NCBI GenBank assembly: GCA_903892515.1
Contig: CAITIS010000010.1
Span: 1-58,502, forward strand
From: an uncultured Planctomycetota bacterium
Lineage (GTDB): Bacteria; Planctomycetota; Phycisphaerae; SM23-33
Direction: 5' to 3'
Length of the DNA stretch: 58,502 nucleotides
The notes under the pieces are model-generated. The model was not told the DNA's origin. It searched no databases and worked only from the letters and a program-made list of their open reading frames with translations. The stretch's first letter is position 1, and each line of letters starts with the position of its first letter. Made by a program: the position numbers and the translations under genes. Positions 43,650-51,740 of this stretch are shown piece by piece.

Positions 43650-45317
43650 CTACGCCGGGCCGTGGCGGGTGGGGGTGATCTCCACTTTCGAGGCGTCGGG
43701 CTCGTACTTGCCGAGCTGCGCCACGCCGGAGGCGACCAGGTCGTCCCACTGCTTCTGGTTGAACGGGCAGCCGGGGTCGCCGGCGTCGAGCCGGCCCACG
43801 TACGCGTCTGAGCGCGCCCGGCAGCCGCCGCAGTAGTGGGCGAAGTCGCACGTGCCGCAGTGGTCGGTGCGGGCGCTGCGGTCGTTGAACATCTCGTAGT
43901 GTTCGCCGCGGAAGATTTCGCCCAGTTCGCCGTCGCGCAGGTTGCCCATCACGCGGTGGGGCAGGTACACGCACGGCGTCACGTCGCCATTGGGCTCGAT
44001 GCACACGTACGTCCGGCCGGCCCCGCAGCCGCCCAGGTACTTGGCCACCACGCGGGCCTTCGAGCCGCTGCCCGAGCCGGCGTGCGAACAGGCCGTGCGA
44101 CCATCGATGCCCGAGTGCACCAGGCACGTCCGGCCCAGCTGCGGCGCGGTCGAGATCACGCCGATGCGGCCCGACTGCATGTACGAATTCAGCAGCGCCA
44201 GCAGCTCTTCGCGCTGGGCGGGCGTGATGTCGCCTTCGACCATCTTGAGCCCGCGCCCGACGGGGATGAAGTTGAAGTGCGCGAAGCAGCCGGCCCCCAG
44301 CGAGATGGCGAACTCGATCATGTCGCGCACCTCGTGGTAATTGCCCTGGTGAACGCACATGGCAATGCCCAGCCGCAGGCCCGGCGTACTCACGACCGTC
44401 TTAGCGCCGCGGACGGATTTTTCCCACAGGCCGCTCTGGCCGCGGAAGGCATCGTGCCGGGCGGGGTCGACGGAGTCCATGGAGATTTCCACATACCGCA
44501 CGCCGGCGTCGGCCAGTTGGGCCGCCAGCGTGTCGGTCATGGTCACGCCGTTGGTGGCGATGGTGGTGTGGATGCCGTACGTCTGCGCCCGCCGCAGCAC
44601 CGGCAGCAGGTCCGGGCAGATCGTGGGCTCGCCGCCGGCCAGGGCCACCATGGGGATGTACGCGCGACCCAGCTTGTCCACGATGGCGAGCTTTTCCTCC
44701 AGCGAGAGTTCATCCGGCAGCGTGGCCAGGTCGCTCTTCTGGTAGCAGTGCTTGCAGCGCAGGTTGCAGCGGTTGGTGAAGTTCCACACCGCAAAGAGCG
44801 GCATGGAAAAACGCTGCGGTTGCGTCAGGCCGAACTCCGACACGCTCCGCGCCACCAGCACGATGCCGCGCAGCGTCGGCTGATGCTCCGAAAGCCGCTT
44901 GCGGAAGCTTTCGACGCTGGCCGACCCGCGCAGGCGGTCGATGAGTTTGTGGAACGGCCAGTACAGCACCTTTTCGCCCAGCGGGGCGTCGGGGTTGCGG
45001 TAGCTGGCGATGATCCGCTCCAGCGGCGTCAGGGCGGTGGTCTGCCCCGGCCCGGCGATGCTGCCACGCGGGACGCGAGCCAGTCGGCCCAGCAGGTACC
45101 GGAAGGGCCACTTGCCCAGCCAGTCTTCCAGCCAGTGATGAGAGTCCAGGCTCAGCGGGTCGGCGGACGTGCCCGAAGCGCCGGAGGATAAGCCCGCAGG
45201 GTCGGAAGGCAGGCCCGAAGGGCCGGAACGATTGTAGCCGGGGGCGTGAGCCCCCGGTCTCGGTTCATGATCATCAGAGCCCTGAAGGGGCGACAGGCCG
45301 TTAGGGGTGCTGCTCAT
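43650..45317 (-). CDS. Radical SAM/SPASM maturase-like protein
   Basis: About 555 residues from ATG 45317. CxxxCxxC at C184, C188 and C191 (NFTNRCNLRCKHCYQ) binds the SAM cluster. GGEPTICPDLLPVL and ISMDSVDPARHD are typical of PqqE/AnSME-like enzymes. The C-terminal SPASM has CVYLPHRVMGNLRD, CGTCDFAHYCGGCRARSDAY and CPFNQ, which bind auxiliary [4Fe-4S] clusters. Substrate unknown (peptide or other thioether or decarboxylation chemistry). Residues 21-37 come from a 50-nt dispersed repeat, so the mature start may differ. Last gene of the minus-strand activase/radical SAM cluster. Confidence 0.75.
   Translation of the reverse strand: MSSTPNGLSPLQGSDDHEPRPGAHAPGYNRSGPSGLPSDPAGLSSGASGTSADPLSLDSHHWLEDWLGKWPFRYLLGRLARVPRGSIAGPGQTTALTPLERIIASYRNPDAPLGEKVLYWPFHKLIDRLRGSASVESFRKRLSEHQPTLRGIVLVARSVSEFGLTQPQRFSMPLFAVWNFTNRCNLRCKHCYQKSDLATLPDELSLEEKLAIVDKLGRAYIPMVALAGGEPTICPDLLPVLRRAQTYGIHTTIATNGVTMTDTLAAQLADAGVRYVEISMDSVDPARHDAFRGQSGLWEKSVRGAKTVVSTPGLRLGIAMCVHQGNYHEVRDMIEFAISLGAGCFAHFNFIPVGRGLKMVEGDITPAQREELLALLNSYMQSGRIGVISTAPQLGRTCLVHSGIDGRTACSHAGSGSGSKARVVAKYLGGCGAGRTYVCIEPNGDVTPCVYLPHRVMGNLRDGELGEIFRGEHYEMFNDRSARTDHCGTCDFAHYCGGCRARSDAYVGRLDAGDPGCPFNQKQWDDLVASGVAQLGKYEPDASKVEITPTRHGPA
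45208..45257. repeat. 50-nt repeat arm inside the SPASM gene
   Basis: It begins GGCAGGCCCGAAGGGCCGGA and matches the reverse complement of 45443-45492 at 48 of 50 positions. It encodes residues 21-37 of the SPASM protein. Confidence 0.75.
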
Positions 45318-45643
45318 TACACGCCACTCCATGCGATTTCAGCAAACGCTTCAACTCGCCAAGGACCAAAGGACAACATGGTGTCGAAGGGGTGCATGAA
45401 CATCGTGTCGCCCCTTCGGGGCTTTATCAGCCGGGTTCTTTTCCGGGGGCTTACGCCCTCGGCTACAATCGTTCCGGCCCTTCGGGCCTGCCCTGGCCGC
45501 ACCGGACTGCCGCCAAATCGGACGCATCGGACTATAGTTGAACCGACAGCGTCGGGCCACAGCCAAACTGGTCATGGCGTCGCCACAGCGCCGACAACTG
45601 CTAACCCGAACTCGGCGCAGCGCCGACAACCGTTAATCCAGGC
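45318..45643. repeat. Spacer with outer inverted-repeat arm
   Basis: The second 50-nt arm lies at 45443-45492. Related GGGGCTTTATCAGCC and CAGCGCCGACAAC direct words (45583, 45617) occur. No gene. Confidence 0.6.
45443..45492. repeat. Partner arm of the 50-nt inverted repeat
   Basis: Inverted copy (48/50 identical) of 45208-45257. The interval between the arms (45258-45442) contains the SPASM start codon and its upstream region. Confidence 0.75.
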
Positions 45644-46171
45644 TTACTTCGCCGCCGGGGCCGACGTCACCGGCTGGCAGGCGGTGGTATCCAGGCGGAT
45701 CTCGACCCAGCCGCCGGGGGCCACGTCGGGCCGGCCATTGAGCTGTGCCGTCAGCCGCAGGGGTTCGCCGGTGGGCAGGTCCAGCGACATCGGCAGCGTC
45801 AGCGGGAATTTCCGTTCCGCCCCCGGCGCCAGCGACCACTTCATCGCCACCTGCGCCACGTTCTCGGGGAAGGTCTTCACAACCTCCAACCCGGCGGCCG
45901 TCCTGCGCGCTACGCTAACCTGCACGGGAGCGCCGTTGCCAGCGACGATTTCAATGACCTTCTTCGAGACGTTCTTGGCCGTCACCGTAACCGACAGCGC
46001 CTGCCCGCGGACCAGTTCGCGCTGCGGGGCATCGAGGGCAACCGAAAGCCCGTCGACGACCTTGGCGTCGTGGATGCCCGGCATGCAGGCCGGCTTGGTC
46101 GAGTTGGGCATCTGACAGGCCGACAGCATCGTCATCGTCGCCACCGCCGCCATTATCACGAGCTGCTTCAT
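45644..46171 (-). CDS. Lipoprotein with BsuPI-like beta domain
   Basis: 175 residues. Lipobox LSAC with Cys19 (MKQLVIMAAVATMTM leader), so an outer-surface or periplasmic lipid-anchored protein. The mature part has a single beta-sandwich pattern (GQALSVTVTAKNVSKKVIE, then APVQVSVARRTAAG) like the intracellular proteinase inhibitor BsuPI fold. Its ATG overlaps the stop of the Tes-like gene (ATGA, 46168-46171), so they are translated together. Function unknown; possibly binds or protects a product at the envelope. Confidence 0.6.
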   Translation of the reverse strand: MKQLVIMAAVATMTMLSACQMPNSTKPACMPGIHDAKVVDGLSVALDAPQRELVRGQALSVTVTAKNVSKKVIEIVAGNGAPVQVSVARRTAAGLEVVKTFPENVAQVAMKWSLAPGAERKFPLTLPMSLDLPTGEPLRLTAQLNGRPDVAPGGWVEIRLDTTACQPVTSAPAAK

Positions 46172-48246
46172 GAGGTGCTCTCCTGGGTTTCGCCGGCGGG
46201 GGTGCCCACGCGCCGGTGCTTGTGCTCGACGCAGCTTCGATATTCCGGGCCGCAGTTGTACGTGCAGAAGGGGAAAATGCCTTCGGGCGTGGAATACAGG
46301 ATCACGCAGCGCTTGACCCGCTGCACGTCATAGTTGTACCGGTCCATGAAATGCATGCCCGCGCACAGCAGCGTCTTGTACGTGGCTTTTTCGTTGTCGC
46401 CCCGGCCGGCGTTCTTGTCCAGCAGGCCTTGCAGCGAGCGAATGAACCGCTTTACGTCCAGCCCCGGCGGGGCCGATTCGGTGCGGAAGTGCCGGCGGAA
46501 CATGCGGAAAATCGCCATCTTGTCCAGCCAGCTCAGCCGCCCGGCCTTGGCTTCAAGCCGCTTGGACATCGTGTTCATCTCGCTGAACATGCCCTCGACA
46601 TCGATGACCTGCGGGAAGGCGAACGGCTTGCCCTCGGGGCTGATGAGGAAGTACGTGCCAAAGGCGCAGTCGGGGTGGCAGCTGGGGCGAATTTTCGGCT
46701 GGCCCGTCACGGCCTGGAGGAACTGGGCCAGCGGCATGACGATGGAAAGCGGGAACATGTCCCGCAGCGGCACGGCCCCGCTGGCGTCGGCGATGTCGTG
46801 CGCCAGGTGCCCGAGCGTATACCGGCGCGCTTCCAACTCGCCCGGCTCCATCCTGCCGGTGAAGCTCACCGGCTGATAGCTGATGGCGCTGATCACGTCG
46901 GCATTGGCCACGGCGAAGCGGAAGATCTCGCCGACCTGCTCGTCGTTGACGCCGCGGACGATGGTGGGCACCAGGCAGATCTTCAGGTCCAGCTTGCGGC
47001 AATTCTCGATGCAGGCGAGTTTCTTCTCCCAGATGCCCGGATACGCGCGGGTGTAGCGGTAAGCCTCTTCGCCCACGCCGTCGAATTGGAGATACAGCGT
47101 GTGCAGGCCGGCCTGGGCGGCTTGGCGGGCGAAGGCCTCATCGGCCAGACGAATGCCGTTGGTCGCCATTTGAATGTGCGAAAAGCCCATCTCGCGCGTG
47201 GCCGAGAGGATCTTGAAAAAGTCCGGGTGCAGCGTGGGTTCGCCGCCGGTGAACTGCACGGCCGTGGCGGGATACGGGCTCATCTCGCGCAGGGCCTTGA
47301 GCTGCGTCAGGATCTGTTCGTAGCTCGGCTCGCACACGTAGCCGGCGGCGTTGGCGTTGGCGAAGCATACTGGGCAACGCATGTTGCAGCGGTTGGTCAT
47401 GTCGATCTGCGCCAGGCACGAGGCCGACTGATGCTGGCCGCACAGGCCGCAATCGGAGGGGCAGCGCTTGCCGGAACGCTGCGGGCACTTCTGGCCGCCG
47501 TGCTCGTCGAAGCTCCACCACGCAGCCTTGGAGTACAGCAGGGCGTCGGAACTGACGCAGTCCTTGAAATACCCATGCTGCGGGCAGGTCTTCTCGATGT
47601 ACACGGCCTTGCCGCTGCCCTTGGTGGCTGTCTTCGTAGCACAGCCGCCCTCGGCTGTGGTCGTGGCATGGGCGTCTCGCCCATGTGTGTCACGGGCGTC
47701 TCGCCCGTGTTCTTCTTTCGTGGCACAGCCGCCCTCGGCTGTGGCCTTGTCGTCGTGGCCGCTGGCCTCCGCCGCCACGGGGCCCACGAAATATCGGCCC
47801 AGGATGACGGCGCCGCATTCGGGGCAGAGCGTCTCGACGGTTCGGGGCAGGCGGCGCAGCACCGGCTGGATCTGGGCGCCGGTTTCGGTGCGGTGGTGGC
47901 TTTCGGAGAACTCGGAACTCACGTGCGACCAGATGGCGTCGGCGTGCACTTCCTGGCTGGCTCCGCAATCGGGGCAGCGGTACGTCAGCACGATCTGCCG
48001 GCCGAGCTGGGAAAACTCCGCCTCCACGACCTTCTGACACTTGGGGCAGGTGGCCTGGATGACCACCGGCAGCTTGTCGTAGTAGCCCTCGAAGGCGCGA
48101 ATGGCCGAACGCAGGGCGTCGATGTCGTGCTGGCGAACGAAGCCGCCCACGGGCGGGGCAAGTTCAATGGGTTTGCGGGCGGAGCGTGCCGGAACGGAAG
48201 CCTCCGACCCATCCTGCCGCTCGGCGCCCTTCGTGACCTGACTCAT
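46168..48246 (-). CDS. Radical SAM protein of the Tes/MJ0619 (tetraether synthase-like) group
   Basis: 692 residues. CPKC (67-70), CPDC (91-94), CPEC (141-144), KTCPQHGYFKD and CPSDCGLC (262-269) precede the radical SAM motif C287, C291 and C294 (DMTNRCNMRCPVCFANANA), with QFTGGEPTLHPDF after it. This order matches archaeal tetraether synthase Tes, which joins lipid tails by C-C bond formation; bacterial members exist with mostly unproven products. Residues 168-210 are repeat-encoded and occupy a loop between CPEC and KTCP. ATG 48246. Downstream the lipoprotein overlaps by an ATGA. Function in lipid joining is inference. Confidence 0.6.
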   Translation of the reverse strand: MSQVTKGAERQDGSEASVPARSARKPIELAPPVGGFVRQHDIDALRSAIRAFEGYYDKLPVVIQATCPKCQKVVEAEFSQLGRQIVLTYRCPDCGASQEVHADAIWSHVSSEFSESHHRTETGAQIQPVLRRLPRTVETLCPECGAVILGRYFVGPVAAEASGHDDKATAEGGCATKEEHGRDARDTHGRDAHATTTAEGGCATKTATKGSGKAVYIEKTCPQHGYFKDCVSSDALLYSKAAWWSFDEHGGQKCPQRSGKRCPSDCGLCGQHQSASCLAQIDMTNRCNMRCPVCFANANAAGYVCEPSYEQILTQLKALREMSPYPATAVQFTGGEPTLHPDFFKILSATREMGFSHIQMATNGIRLADEAFARQAAQAGLHTLYLQFDGVGEEAYRYTRAYPGIWEKKLACIENCRKLDLKICLVPTIVRGVNDEQVGEIFRFAVANADVISAISYQPVSFTGRMEPGELEARRYTLGHLAHDIADASGAVPLRDMFPLSIVMPLAQFLQAVTGQPKIRPSCHPDCAFGTYFLISPEGKPFAFPQVIDVEGMFSEMNTMSKRLEAKAGRLSWLDKMAIFRMFRRHFRTESAPPGLDVKRFIRSLQGLLDKNAGRGDNEKATYKTLLCAGMHFMDRYNYDVQRVKRCVILYSTPEGIFPFCTYNCGPEYRSCVEHKHRRVGTPAGETQESTS
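47632..47745. repeat. Repeat block translated inside the Tes-like gene
   Basis: Two GGCACAGCCGCCCTCGGC-type units enclose two hairpins, ATGGGCGTCTCGCCCAT and ACGGGCGTCTCGCCCGT. On the coding strand they encode a GRDARDTHGRDAHAT-type segment flanked by AEGGCATK copies. The same hairpin family is intergenic at 13408, 29973 and 34805. Confidence 0.75.
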
Positions 48247-48451
48247 TTCCTATTCTATCCTTTGACCACGCTTTGGCCGCCGCGGGCTCCGGCAAACTCA
48301 CCAGGCCAGGCGACCTTGGGTATTCGATATCGGGTATTCGATATCAGGCACATCCCAGAACCTGTGCTCCACAATCGAAGTTCGGTTACGTCCGGCACGG
48401 CTTGGGCCACATCCCGTTTCCCGATTCCCGTTTCCCGACTCCTGACTCCCG
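48247..48451. repeat. Spacer with GGTATTCGATATCGGG repeats
   Basis: Near-tandem GGGTATTCGATATCGGGTAT (48317-48340) and CCCGATTCCCGTTTCCCGA (48413-48440) words. No gene. Confidence 0.55.
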
Positions 48452-49756
48452 TCAGTCCTTAAAATACCACGGATACCGCCGCGCGTGCTGCTTGTGCTTG
48501 CGGTACGTCTCGGTCAGTTCCATAAAGATGTCCAGGTCGCGGTCCATGTTCGAGCTGGTCGCGTCGAAGTAGAAGTTCCGAATCGGAATGCCGCCGTGGT
48601 CGCGCGACAGCGAATGGTACACCGCCTCGCTCACGATGCCGTTCATGCACGAGAATGGGCTGATATCGATGATGCCGTCGGCGCCATTGGCGTACAGGTA
48701 CACCGCCTTGCCGACCGAAAGCACCATCTCGCCCAACGCGCCATCCGCCGGCAGGTACGGCCAGGCGGGCTTGAGCACTTCCTCGTACACGTCGTGCGGC
48801 TCTTCGTAACCGACGAAGTCCTCGTGGAAGGGTGCCAGCAGGGCGTGCTCGTCGCGCCGCTGAATGTGGTTCTTCACGAGCTGGACAACCATGTCCTTGC
48901 TCAGCGTCCTGCCGTCGCGCTTCAGCAGGCTCTTGGCCGACCAGGATGTGTACCACACCCACTCGCACACGTCCGACAGCCAGGCCTCGCCGCCGTGCTC
49001 TTCGATCTTGCGCACCGCGTCGCGGTTGGAAAAGTCGTTCAGCCGGCAGAAAATCTCGCCCACCACGCCGATCAGCGGCCGGTCCTTGGTGTACTTGGCC
49101 GGCACGGAGCGGAAGGCGTCGCGAATCTTCGTCAGCGTGGCCACGTATGCCGCCAGCCGCTTGGGGCTGGATAAAGTCTGGTCTTCGCCGACGCGTTCGA
49201 GCAGTTGCAGCGAGTTCTCAAAGACCTCGTCGGCGTCGCCCTTGCGCGTCTCGTACGGGCGAGTCTTGAGCAGCATCTTGACGGTGGCATCGGCCGCTAC
49301 CAGCCCGCGCCACATCCGCCGGACCATGTCGGGGGCATGACTGGCCACGCCGGCATAGCTGTTCTGCGAGGTTGGCGAGATAACCGGCACGTCGCCATGG
49401 CCCATCTCGCGCAGCACCTGTTCTAGGTAGGGGCCATACTGGCCGAAGCGGCATGGCCCCTCGGCCGTGGGCATGAAAAACGCGTGCTGCGAAGGCTCGA
49501 AACCCGGGCTGCGGATGATCCGCATGAAGTCGCCCAGCGTGACCTTCTCGGGGTAGCATTCCTCGCCGCTGGTGTACAGCCCGCCCAGTTCGAGCGTCAT
49601 CTCGTTCGAAGGCGGCGTGACGCTGGCGTCGATGCCGATGGAACGGAACACCGCCGCGGCCATGCGTGCCCCGGCCAGCGTCATGCGCGGAATCCAAAGC
49701 TTCCGGCCCTGCAACGGGCTGCTTTTGTGAAGTTCAGCAGTTGTCACGAACACCAT
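48452..49756 (-). CDS. COG3581-type protein, partner of CoA-dehydratase activase-like ATPase
   Basis: 434 residues, with LWIPRMTLAGARMAAAVF, SGEECYPEKVTLGDFMR and EGPCRFGQYGPYLEQVL (conserved Cys), then ISPFSCMNGIVSEAVYHSL, the pattern of COG3581. In other genomes this part is often fused to a tandem-ATPase/COG3580 protein. Cys residues likely bind a [4Fe-4S] or double-cubane cluster. ATG 49756 is possible, but GTG 49747 is better spaced from GGGAG. It is separated from the ATPase partner by the R-M pair. Likely a low-potential electron-transfer or dehydration role, substrate unknown. Confidence 0.65.
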   Translation of the reverse strand: MVFVTTAELHKSSPLQGRKLWIPRMTLAGARMAAAVFRSIGIDASVTPPSNEMTLELGGLYTSGEECYPEKVTLGDFMRIIRSPGFEPSQHAFFMPTAEGPCRFGQYGPYLEQVLREMGHGDVPVISPTSQNSYAGVASHAPDMVRRMWRGLVAADATVKMLLKTRPYETRKGDADEVFENSLQLLERVGEDQTLSSPKRLAAYVATLTKIRDAFRSVPAKYTKDRPLIGVVGEIFCRLNDFSNRDAVRKIEEHGGEAWLSDVCEWVWYTSWSAKSLLKRDGRTLSKDMVVQLVKNHIQRRDEHALLAPFHEDFVGYEEPHDVYEEVLKPAWPYLPADGALGEMVLSVGKAVYLYANGADGIIDISPFSCMNGIVSEAVYHSLSRDHGGIPIRNFYFDATSSNMDRDLDIFMELTETYRKHKQHARRYPWYFKD

Positions 49757-49765
49757 CTCCCAAAA

Positions 49766-50707
49766 TCATAATTGCCACAGATCCCGAACCAGGAAGGCGC
49801 CGAAACTGCTGATCTGCTTGGCCAGTTCAGGATCGGTCGCCATCGCCGGTCGTGGATCCACATAGTAAACGCCATCCAGCGGATTCAGAGCAATGCTGTA
49901 GCCGAGAAAGTGATTACTCTTGAATGTGCTGTTGATACAGAAACGGCTGTTCTTCCCTTTTGCTCGCTGCACGTCATGCAGAAAAATCGCCACCACCTTC
50001 ACGTCTCTGCCCAGCAGCCTGCTCATCAGAAACTTGTCGAGGAATATCTTATCGATGCGGTCTTTGCTCGTGGTTTTGATCGATCCGACGATATCGCTGG
50101 GCATAAGCAGCTTTGATTCCGACGTCACAATGGCCGTGTCCCGCGAAATCACCATATCCAACTCGTAACTCATGGTGTGCGGGTCGTGACCCGGAATTGG
50201 CAACTTCACCACCCGCCCATCGCAGGCTACTCCCACTCCGCCGATGATCAGCTTGACCAGCCCTTCAAAGAGTTGTCCGGCTCTCTTCCTGGCCTGGTTG
50301 GATTCGGGGAGTGAATCGGCGACGCTTCCCAGGCACTGCTGAATCGTGTAGAGGGCGGCATCCACCGTTGTCGGAGTCAGCTTTCTCGTCTTCAAGGCCG
50401 CCGCCCGGTTGCCCTTCGTGCTTCCCAATACGTCTATTACCGTGTGGAATTGGCCGAGCAGCGTTGCGAATTTCCGCGGGTTCTCGACAAACAGGTCAGT
50501 GTTCAGCGGTCGGGTAATCCTGTGCCCGTTCTCTGGCCCGTACTGAAAGAAGACGTAGTTTGGGCAATTCGGCGCGATAATCCGCGTCGGCTTGCTGGAG
50601 GCCATTACCTCCAAGAACTGCTGTGCCACGGCCTCATAGTCAGAAAGGGCGTTGAAGCCTTCCAGGCCTTGCACGAGTTGCTGCAGGGTGCCAAGCGACG
50701 GGCTCAT
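49766..50707 (-). CDS. Type II restriction endonuclease, PD-(D/E)XK-like
   Basis: 313 residues. Candidate catalytic core HTMSYELDMVISRD with D184, then TSESKLLMP (E197-S-K199), an ExK arrangement, with E148 upstream. Start ATG 50707 overlaps the methyltransferase stop (ATGA), so it is translated with it. Its GC appears lower than the flanking genes, consistent with transfer. It presumably cuts the site methylated by its partner; the recognition sequence cannot be read here. It lies 9 bases upstream of the COG3581 start. Confidence 0.7.
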   Translation of the reverse strand: MSPSLGTLQQLVQGLEGFNALSDYEAVAQQFLEVMASSKPTRIIAPNCPNYVFFQYGPENGHRITRPLNTDLFVENPRKFATLLGQFHTVIDVLGSTKGNRAAALKTRKLTPTTVDAALYTIQQCLGSVADSLPESNQARKRAGQLFEGLVKLIIGGVGVACDGRVVKLPIPGHDPHTMSYELDMVISRDTAIVTSESKLLMPSDIVGSIKTTSKDRIDKIFLDKFLMSRLLGRDVKVVAIFLHDVQRAKGKNSRFCINSTFKSNHFLGYSIALNPLDGVYYVDPRPAMATDPELAKQISSFGAFLVRDLWQL

Positions 50708-51684
50708 CGAATGGATTGCCGCCTCTCCATATTGGCGCGATCCAGCTCAACCCACTCTTCGATGGATCGCTTTGGGATGTCCTCCAGGCGAAGCACCGCC
50801 CACGAACAGTATTCCTGGTTGGTCTCGCACCCTTCCCAGCGCCTGCCTAACTGCTCGGCACAGACTAGGGTCGTGCCCGACCCGCCGAAGGGGTCGATGA
50901 CCAAATCGCCGGGCGCACTGGCGGCCAGGATCAGCCTGCGCAGCAATTCCTCCGGCTTCTGCGTCGGATGCGGCGTCTTTTCGGGCATGCCATTGCTGGT
51001 GACGGGAATGTCGAGTACGTCCTTTGGCTTGGCCCCTGCCGGATGGGGAGTCCAGTCCTCGCTTCTCTTTTCCCCATTGCCGTATTGGCTGGACTCGGCC
51101 TGAGGGTGGGAGGGGTATTTCAGAGTATGTCGGCCATACGGAATGCGGATCGAATCAACATGAAGCCCTTCCCATCCTTCTTTCCGAAAGTGCAGGATCG
51201 ACTCATGCGAACGCCCCCAGTCGGAGGACAGATTCGCCTTGTTTCTATAGGACCAGACGATCCACCGGCAGCGGTCGAAGAATCTCGTTCCCGGGCGGTG
51301 CAAGTCCGCCAGGATCTCTGAGAACCCGCAGATGTACAGGCTGCCGGTCGGCTTCAGAACCCGCGAGGCCAGTTCCATCCACGTCACCGACCAGTTGATA
51401 TAATCATCGTGCGACTTGAACCGATCCCAGTCCGCCTTTCCGATGTTGTAGGGCGGATCGGCGAAGACCAGATCGACCGAGGCTTCGGGCAGGTCAGCCA
51501 GCCACTTTGCGCAGTCTCCTAACCACAGGCGTCCACGAGGCGCGGAATAATATACCTGCGGGCTGCCGGCCTTGAGCAAGTCGGCGTCAACATCACTGGT
51601 GCGGCCCAGCGTGACCAATTGCCCGAAAAACTTCGGCGGGCCGTTCTTGGTCAAGAAGTTGTTTCCGACAGCTTTCTTAGGCAT
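50704..51684 (-). CDS. DNA methyltransferase, beta-class (N6-adenine or N4-cytosine)
   Basis: 326 residues. DPPY (76-79) in VFADPPYNIGKADW comes before the SAM motif FGGSGTT (266-272), the order of beta-class enzymes. Catalytic DPPY favours N6-adenine over N4-cytosine (usually SPPY). TGAGG lies 8 bases before ATG 51684. It overlaps the restriction gene by ATGA and follows the activase stop by 57 bases. It protects host DNA in the paired R-M system. Confidence 0.85.
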   Translation of the reverse strand: MPKKAVGNNFLTKNGPPKFFGQLVTLGRTSDVDADLLKAGSPQVYYSAPRGRLWLGDCAKWLADLPEASVDLVFADPPYNIGKADWDRFKSHDDYINWSVTWMELASRVLKPTGSLYICGFSEILADLHRPGTRFFDRCRWIVWSYRNKANLSSDWGRSHESILHFRKEGWEGLHVDSIRIPYGRHTLKYPSHPQAESSQYGNGEKRSEDWTPHPAGAKPKDVLDIPVTSNGMPEKTPHPTQKPEELLRRLILAASAPGDLVIDPFGGSGTTLVCAEQLGRRWEGCETNQEYCSWAVLRLEDIPKRSIEEWVELDRANMERRQSIR

Positions 51685-51740
51685 CTGCGACCTCAGGTGC
51701 GGTCCTGCCCTGTCCAGTGGCAACGGGGCAATGCGCCCTA

